Part shown: piece by piece, positions 1 to 3,570 of the stretch
Position numbering within the stretch: position 1 is the stretch's first letter
Layout: each line of letters starts with the position of its first letter
DNA from: Methanobacteriota archaeon
GTDB lineage: Archaea > Thermoplasmatota > Poseidoniia > Poseidoniales > Poseidoniaceae
Reading direction: 5' to 3'
NCBI GenBank assembly: GCA_009936765.1
Contig: JAACDL010000042.1
Coordinates: 1 to 6,027 of the forward strand
Length of the DNA stretch: 6,027 nt
Made by a program: the position numbers and the translations under genes
Notes under the pieces: model-generated
What the model was told of the DNA's origin: nothing
Database searches by the model: none
What the model saw: only the letters and a program-made list of their open reading frames with translations

Positions 1-21
1 ACTGAAAAGTAGAACTCCGAG

Positions 22-26
22 GGAGG
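22..26 (+). promoter_or_regulatory. Shine-Dalgarno site of the Gar1-like gene
   Basis: GGAGG lies 3 bases before the ATG at position 30, which is closer than the usual 5-8 bases. The frame is closed upstream by a TGA at 3-5 and contains no other ATG, so the ATG at 30 is the only plausible start inside the window. The 29 bases before the gene show no recognisable TATA box, so the promoter, if there is one, lies outside the window. Confidence 0.65.
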
Positions 27-29
27 GTT

Positions 30-1181
30 ATGTTCAAAGGACGCGTCGAGCGGGTCAGCCACGAAGGCGGACTGCTGATTACATACTCTGGGGCTTGCCC
101 TGCTCTAGGCTCTGTAATGGTCGATTCTAGTGAGACTTATATCGGGAAAGTGGATGGAGTAATTGGTAACCTTAACGCTTCAATGGTCCATGTAGCACAC
201 CTCGACAGGAAGTCTAACGCTAACGACATGATTGGCATTGAGATTACTATTCGAGCTAAGAAGCAACGTGAATCACGCGGCTTTGATGAGGACCGAAGAG
301 GCGGCGACAGACGCGGCGGAGACGACAGAAGATCTCGAGACGATAGAAGAGCCGGAGATGACAGACGCGGTAGGGATAACAGAGGCGGCGATAACCGCAG
401 AGATAATTCCAATAATCGTGACTGGGATTGTCCTAAATGTAACAACTCTAACTTCGCATTCAGAACCGAATGTAATCGATGTGGAGAGCCCAAGGGTTCC
501 GGTTCATCCAACTTCCAGCGTAACGATAGAGGCGGCAGAGACGACCGTCGAGGAAGAGATGACCGTCGAGGAAGCGATGATCGAAGAGATAATCGCGGTA
601 ATAATTCAAGCAACGATTGGGATTGTCCTAAATGTAACAACTCTAACTTCGCATTCAGAACTGAATGTAACCGCTGTGGAGAACCTAAGGGTCAAGGCGG
701 ATCTAACCAACGCGATGATAGGCGCGGTGGTAACGACAGAAGAGGTAGAGATGACCGCAGAGGACGAGACGACAGGCGTGGCGGAAACGACCGACGTGGA
801 AGAGATAATCAACGCGGTGGAAATGACCGTGGAAACCATTCTGACAACGATTGGGAATGCAGAGAATGTAAGAATTCCAACTTCTCATTCAGAACAGAAT
901 GTAACCGCTGTGGTGCACCTAAAAGTAGTAGAGAAAGAGCACCTTCCAAGAACTGGGAAGGTAATGACAGAAGACCTGGAGACAGGAGAGGAGAGCAAAC
1001 CTCCCGTCCAGGAGACTGGGATTGCCCGCAATGTGGAAAGTCTAATTTTGCTAAGAGAAATGACTGCTTCAGTTGTGGACGTTCCAAAAGAGTAGGTGGA
1101 CCAAGAAAGGGACACCACGGGAAATTGAAAGAACCACTGCCCCTTCATTCGGTTAAGTACAATCGGAGGAAGCGTGAATGA
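30..1181 (+). CDS. gar1: Gar1-like H/ACA RNP protein with an RG/RD-repeat tail and four RanBP2-type zinc fingers
   Basis: 383 residues. Residues 1-80 resemble archaeal Gar1, the H/ACA RNP subunit that binds the pseudouridine synthase Cbf5 and helps substrate turnover. Visible matches are G-x-V near the start, GGLLI, PALGSVMVD, then YIGKVDGVIG and a closing MIGIEITI strand. The usual GPV after the D-x-x-G turn is GNL here, so the domain is divergent. The tail (81-383) is highly charged. It has three blocks of DDRRGx-type hexapeptides (85-126, 165-190, 229-268) and four W-x-C-x2-C-x3-N-x6-C-x2-C fingers, with Trp at 132, 197, 275 and 330 and Cys at 134/137/148/151, 199/202/213/216, 277/280/291/294 and 332/335/346/349. 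This finger family binds single-stranded RNA, often GGU. The protein ends in a basic segment. Archaeal Gar1 is normally about 75-105 residues, so the tail is the novelty. The Gar1 call is by motif reading only; a related RNA-binding beta-barrel is the alternative. The gene overlaps its downstream neighbour by ATGA. Confidence 0.77.
   Translation: MFKGRVERVSHEGGLLITYSGACPALGSVMVDSSETYIGKVDGVIGNLNASMVHVAHLDRKSNANDMIGIEITIRAKKQRESRGFDEDRRGGDRRGGDDRRSRDDRRAGDDRRGRDNRGGDNRRDNSNNRDWDCPKCNNSNFAFRTECNRCGEPKGSGSSNFQRNDRGGRDDRRGRDDRRGSDDRRDNRGNNSSNDWDCPKCNNSNFAFRTECNRCGEPKGQGGSNQRDDRRGGNDRRGRDDRRGRDDRRGGNDRRGRDNQRGGNDRGNHSDNDWECRECKNSNFSFRTECNRCGAPKSSRERAPSKNWEGNDRRPGDRRGEQTSRPGDWDCPQCGKSNFAKRNDCFSCGRSKRVGGPRKGHHGKLKEPLPLHSVKYNRRKRE
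282..407 (+). repeat. Mixed-charge hexapeptide repeat block 1 (coding)
   Basis: Encodes residues 85-126 of the Gar1-like protein. The clearest register is DDRRSR, DDRRAG, DDRRGR, flanked by RGG and DNR variants. Arg is written with AGA, CGC, CGA and AGG and Asp with both GAC and GAT, so the DNA period is much weaker than the protein period. Confidence 0.8.
420..497 (+). repeat. Zinc-finger module copy 1
   Basis: Encodes residues 131-156, the first RanBP2-type finger. Its protein sequence is identical over all 26 residues to copy 2 at 615-692. The DNA differs at six positions, all synonymous, and bases 423-466 match 618-661 exactly (44 bases). The centre-to-centre distance is 195 bases. Confidence 0.9.
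522..599 (+). repeat. Mixed-charge hexapeptide repeat block 2 (coding)
   Basis: Encodes residues 165-190. It contains DDRRGR, DDRRGS and DDRRDN in tandem. Here the DNA period is also visible: 18-base units starting at 540 and 558 are nearly identical (GAYGACCGTCGAGGAAG), which points to recent tandem duplication in this block. Confidence 0.8.
615..692 (+). repeat. Zinc-finger module copy 2
   Basis: Encodes residues 196-221, the second RanBP2-type finger, identical in protein sequence to copy 1 at 420-497. A third, more diverged copy follows at 849-902 (Trp275), and a fourth, most diverged copy at 1014-1091 (Trp330). Confidence 0.9.
714..833 (+). repeat. Mixed-charge hexapeptide repeat block 3 (coding), the longest
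   Basis: Encodes residues 229-268 with an unbroken six-residue period: DDRRGG, NDRRGR, DDRRGR, DDRRGG, NDRRGR, DNQRGG, then NDRG. Position 1 alternates Asp/Asn, positions 3-5 are nearly always Arg-Arg-Gly, and position 6 is Arg or Gly. This makes overlapping RGG and RD signatures. Confidence 0.85.
1165..1170 (+). promoter_or_regulatory. Shine-Dalgarno site of the TPR gene, inside the Gar1-like gene
   Basis: GGAGGA ends 7 bases before the ATG at 1178, a standard spacing. It lies within the last codons of the preceding gene, and the start codon overlaps that gene's TGA stop (ATGA). This supports translational coupling and fixes the start of the second gene. Confidence 0.8.
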
Positions 1182-2209
1182 GCGCTGAAAATCATTATCT
1201 TGATGCTATTGAAGCAGAAGAAAATGGTGAATTAGAAAACGCACTTGAACATGCTAGACTGGCTGTGAAAGCCGACCCTGAGCATACTAATGCTTGGTGG
1301 ATGATTGTCGGACTACTTTCTCCAGACGGTAAATACCCAGATATTGAACAAGCATCAAAGGCACTGGTTGCCTGTAACAAAATAATTGATATCGACCCAA
1401 CCAGAGTTGATGCCTGGGTAAAGGGTGGTAGAATAATGGTTGACCAGTTAGGATTGTATGAAGATGCCCTTCATTGGTGGCAACGTTGTAGAGATGCTGC
1501 TCCATTGGAGGCTGTTCCTGTAATTGAACAAACAACAATTCTCTCAGATTTAGGGATGTATGCTGAGGCAAGAGACAGATTGGGTTCCTTATTCGAGGAC
1601 GATCTAGATATTGCAAATTCTCAACTCGCCCGTATTACTCACCTGCACAGAACATTAGAAATGTCTGCTGAACAAGACCCTAAGGCGCTCTTCAAGCCAT
1701 GGCAGAAGAAACATGGAGGTTGGACTGCGATTAAAATGAGAGCGAACAAAGCTCCTGTTTCAGAGAATATGTTGTTCATGATGACAACTGTCCCGTTCCT
1801 AATGATGGAAGTATTCGTATCTCGATCTTTATTCGGTGATGGCTGGGGCGGATTCTGCCTTACCAGTTTGTTAATTCTAGTAACCGTGATTATTGGTATG
1901 TCATTTACTAGGAAATTATACCAAAGAGTCAATCGCCCTGGATTTAATCTTCTTAGAGCGATACAGTTTGAAGCGAGTAGTGGTAAAGTTGTGATTCCAG
2001 AAGATATTCGTGGCGCAAAACTGTACATGTTTTTGTATTCGAGACACCCACCTGCATTCCAACAACGCCTGAACAAGATTATCGAATCAGACAACAAACT
2101 TCCAAGAAACTGGAAGATGAATATGCCAGACTTTGAATCCCACTATGATGAAATGGGATTCATCGAAGATGCAGATGATGAAGCACCTACTTCCTACGAA
2201 GAAGAGTGA
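1178..2209 (+). CDS. TPR-repeat membrane protein, function unknown
   Basis: 343 residues. The N-terminal ~150 residues form TPR helices. The first repeat (about 6-40) has the classic pattern of small residues, a Gly turn (ENGELENAL) and a DP before the next helix (KADPEH). A second covers about 55-86 (IDIDPTRVDAW), a third about 80-113 (LGLYEDALHWW), and a fourth about 115-148 (LGMYAEARDRL). TPRs are protein-docking scaffolds. Two hydrophobic segments follow at about 198-216 and 224-243, separated by a short Gly/Trp-rich turn, so they probably form a membrane hairpin with both the TPR domain and the C-terminal ~100 residues in the cytoplasm. The tail ends in an acidic stretch (DADDEAPTSYEEE). 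No catalytic motif is seen and no signal peptide is present. The 4-base ATGA overlap and a good ribosome site link it to the Gar1-like gene. It may recruit an RNA-binding partner to the membrane, but that is inference from position only. Confidence 0.85.
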   Translation: MSAENHYLDAIEAEENGELENALEHARLAVKADPEHTNAWWMIVGLLSPDGKYPDIEQASKALVACNKIIDIDPTRVDAWVKGGRIMVDQLGLYEDALHWWQRCRDAAPLEAVPVIEQTTILSDLGMYAEARDRLGSLFEDDLDIANSQLARITHLHRTLEMSAEQDPKALFKPWQKKHGGWTAIKMRANKAPVSENMLFMMTTVPFLMMEVFVSRSLFGDGWGGFCLTSLLILVTVIIGMSFTRKLYQRVNRPGFNLLRAIQFEASSGKVVIPEDIRGAKLYMFLYSRHPPAFQQRLNKIIESDNKLPRNWKMNMPDFESHYDEMGFIEDADDEAPTSYEEE

Positions 2210-2215
2210 ACTGTA

Positions 2216-3481
2216 TCATGTCCCTGCAGTATAATCTGTAGAGTATCTGACTTGCTCAGTGGTCAAGACATCGATGGAGAAACCGAGAGTCTCTAATTTG
2301 GTAGAGGCGAGATCCATGTCTTGCTCCAATGAAATATCATAAACATCAGTTTCCAAAGATTCAGCTTCAGCAGCAAGCCTACACAATGAGAGGAACTGAT
2401 TAGCGAAACTCATGTCCATTACTTCTGACGGATGGCCTTCTGCAGCGGCTAGGTTTACTAAACGCCCGTCTGCAAGAAGGTAGACTCTTCGTCCATCTTC
2501 CAAAGTGTATTCATCATTCTCTGGGCGGATTGTGCGTACAGAAACAGAACGCTCTTTCAATTGTTCAATATTAATTTCGCAATCATAATGCCCAGTGTTA
2601 GAGATTAAAGCACCGTCTTTCATCATGTCAAAATGGTGCCCTGCAATTACATCCTTCATTCCAGTAGCCGTGCAAAAGATATCGCCGATTGCTGCAGCTT
2701 CATCCATCTTCATGACTCTGAAACCATCCATTACAGCCCTAAGACCAGGAAGAGGGTCAATCTCTGTAATTACTACATTCGCACCCATTCCCTTAGCCCT
2801 CATAGCAAGGCCTCTTCCACAGTGGCCATATCCTGCCACAACGAATGTCTTACCAGCAATCAATACGCTGGTAGAACGTAGAATGCCATCAATAGTAGAT
2901 TGCCCCGTACCATATACGTTGTCAAAATCCCATTTTGTGATTGCATCGTTAACAGCGATAACAGGATACTTCAGATCTCCTGCTGCTGCCATAGCACGTA
3001 GTCGGTGAACTCCTGTTGTCGTTTCTTCAGTACCGCCGATTACTGTTTCAGCATATTCAGATTTCTCTCCATGGACACGTACAATCAAATCTGCACCGTC
3101 ATCAAGTGTCAAAGTTGGCTTAAACTCCAAAGTTTTGTCAATACACCAATAGAAATCTTCTACCGATTGACCATGCCAGGCGTGTACTGAGTATCCTTCG
3201 CTTGCAAGCCATGCTGCCACATCATCCTGTGTTGAAAGTGGGTTACAACCCGACCAAGATATCTCCGCACCTGCTGCACGGATTGTTTCGATCAGAACTG
3301 CTGTCTCTTTAGTTACGTGAAGACAGCCTGCAACACGCATTCCCGCTAGAGGCTTGTCCAATTCAGCTTGTGCTTTCAATGCAGCAAGTACCGGCATCCT
3401 TGAACGTGCCCAATCAACACGTAACGAACCTTCTTCTGCCAGACTCGAATCCGCGACGGTATAGTTAGCACCCTTATCCAT
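2216..3481 (-). CDS. ahcY: S-adenosylhomocysteinase (adenosylhomocysteine hydrolase)
   Basis: 421 residues, full length for the archaeal/short form. The enzyme reversibly splits S-adenosylhomocysteine to adenosine and homocysteine with bound NAD, removing the product inhibitor of SAM-dependent methyltransferases in the cytoplasm. Substrate residues by alignment with the human enzyme: H55, T57, E59 (HVTKET), D128, E153 in EETTTGVH, K183, D187 and N188 in NDAITKWDFDN, H298 in NTGHYD and H350 in EGHPSEVM. The NAD fold is at about 195-345 with GYGHCGRG (217-224) and E240. Human C195 is T192 here. The C-terminus stops at DYTAGT and lacks the K-x3-Y tail of the human enzyme, as in other archaeal and thermophile forms. 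The ATG at 3481 fits the family N-terminus (SLAEEGSLRVDWA), and an in-frame stop at 3512-3514 rules out a longer protein. No Shine-Dalgarno is obvious, so leaderless initiation or readthrough from the gene upstream are possible. Confidence 0.96.
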   Translation of the reverse strand: MDKGANYTVADSSLAEEGSLRVDWARSRMPVLAALKAQAELDKPLAGMRVAGCLHVTKETAVLIETIRAAGAEISWSGCNPLSTQDDVAAWLASEGYSVHAWHGQSVEDFYWCIDKTLEFKPTLTLDDGADLIVRVHGEKSEYAETVIGGTEETTTGVHRLRAMAAAGDLKYPVIAVNDAITKWDFDNVYGTGQSTIDGILRSTSVLIAGKTFVVAGYGHCGRGLAMRAKGMGANVVITEIDPLPGLRAVMDGFRVMKMDEAAAIGDIFCTATGMKDVIAGHHFDMMKDGALISNTGHYDCEINIEQLKERSVSVRTIRPENDEYTLEDGRRVYLLADGRLVNLAAAEGHPSEVMDMSFANQFLSLCRLAAEAESLETDVYDISLEQDMDLASTKLETLGFSIDVLTTEQVRYSTDYTAGT

Positions 3482-3521
3482 GACCCATGGCGAGTGGGCA
3501 CCACTGATAGTTCAATCGGTC

Positions 3522-3553
3522 ACAAGACCCTGCCCCTCAGGGCAGAGTCCTGT
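3522..3553 (-). other. Perfect 14-bp RNA hairpin between the surface-protein gene and ahcY
   Basis: Read on the minus strand, the left arm ACAGGACUCUGCCC pairs with the right arm GGGCAGGGUCUUGU around a UGAG loop, with no mismatches and two G-U wobbles. On the plus strand the same two positions become A-C mismatches, so the structure favours a minus-strand RNA. It begins 17 bases after the TAG of the surface-protein gene and ends 40 bases before the ahcY ATG. No clear U-run follows, so it is not a textbook intrinsic terminator, and archaea usually rely on U-tracts without hairpins. It may protect a 3' end, mark a processing site, or sit in an ahcY leader. The rest of the 89-base gap shows no convincing TATA box. 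Confidence 0.6.
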
Positions 3554-3570
3554 TCCAATAGCGGTTCCAT

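Noticed and set aside
137..1148. Long open frames on the opposite strand and in another plus frame across the Gar1-like gene
   Set aside because: They are rich in Leu/Ser/Arg or Thr/Glu because they read the Asp/Arg repeat in the wrong frame. They have no domain signature, and the real frame has zinc fingers with silent-only divergence.
3500..3515. Possible TATA box for ahcY
   Set aside because: The minus strand reads TTGAACTATCAG about 20-33 bases before the ATG, but it is a poor match to an archaeal TATA element and there is no BRE-like purine run ahead of it.
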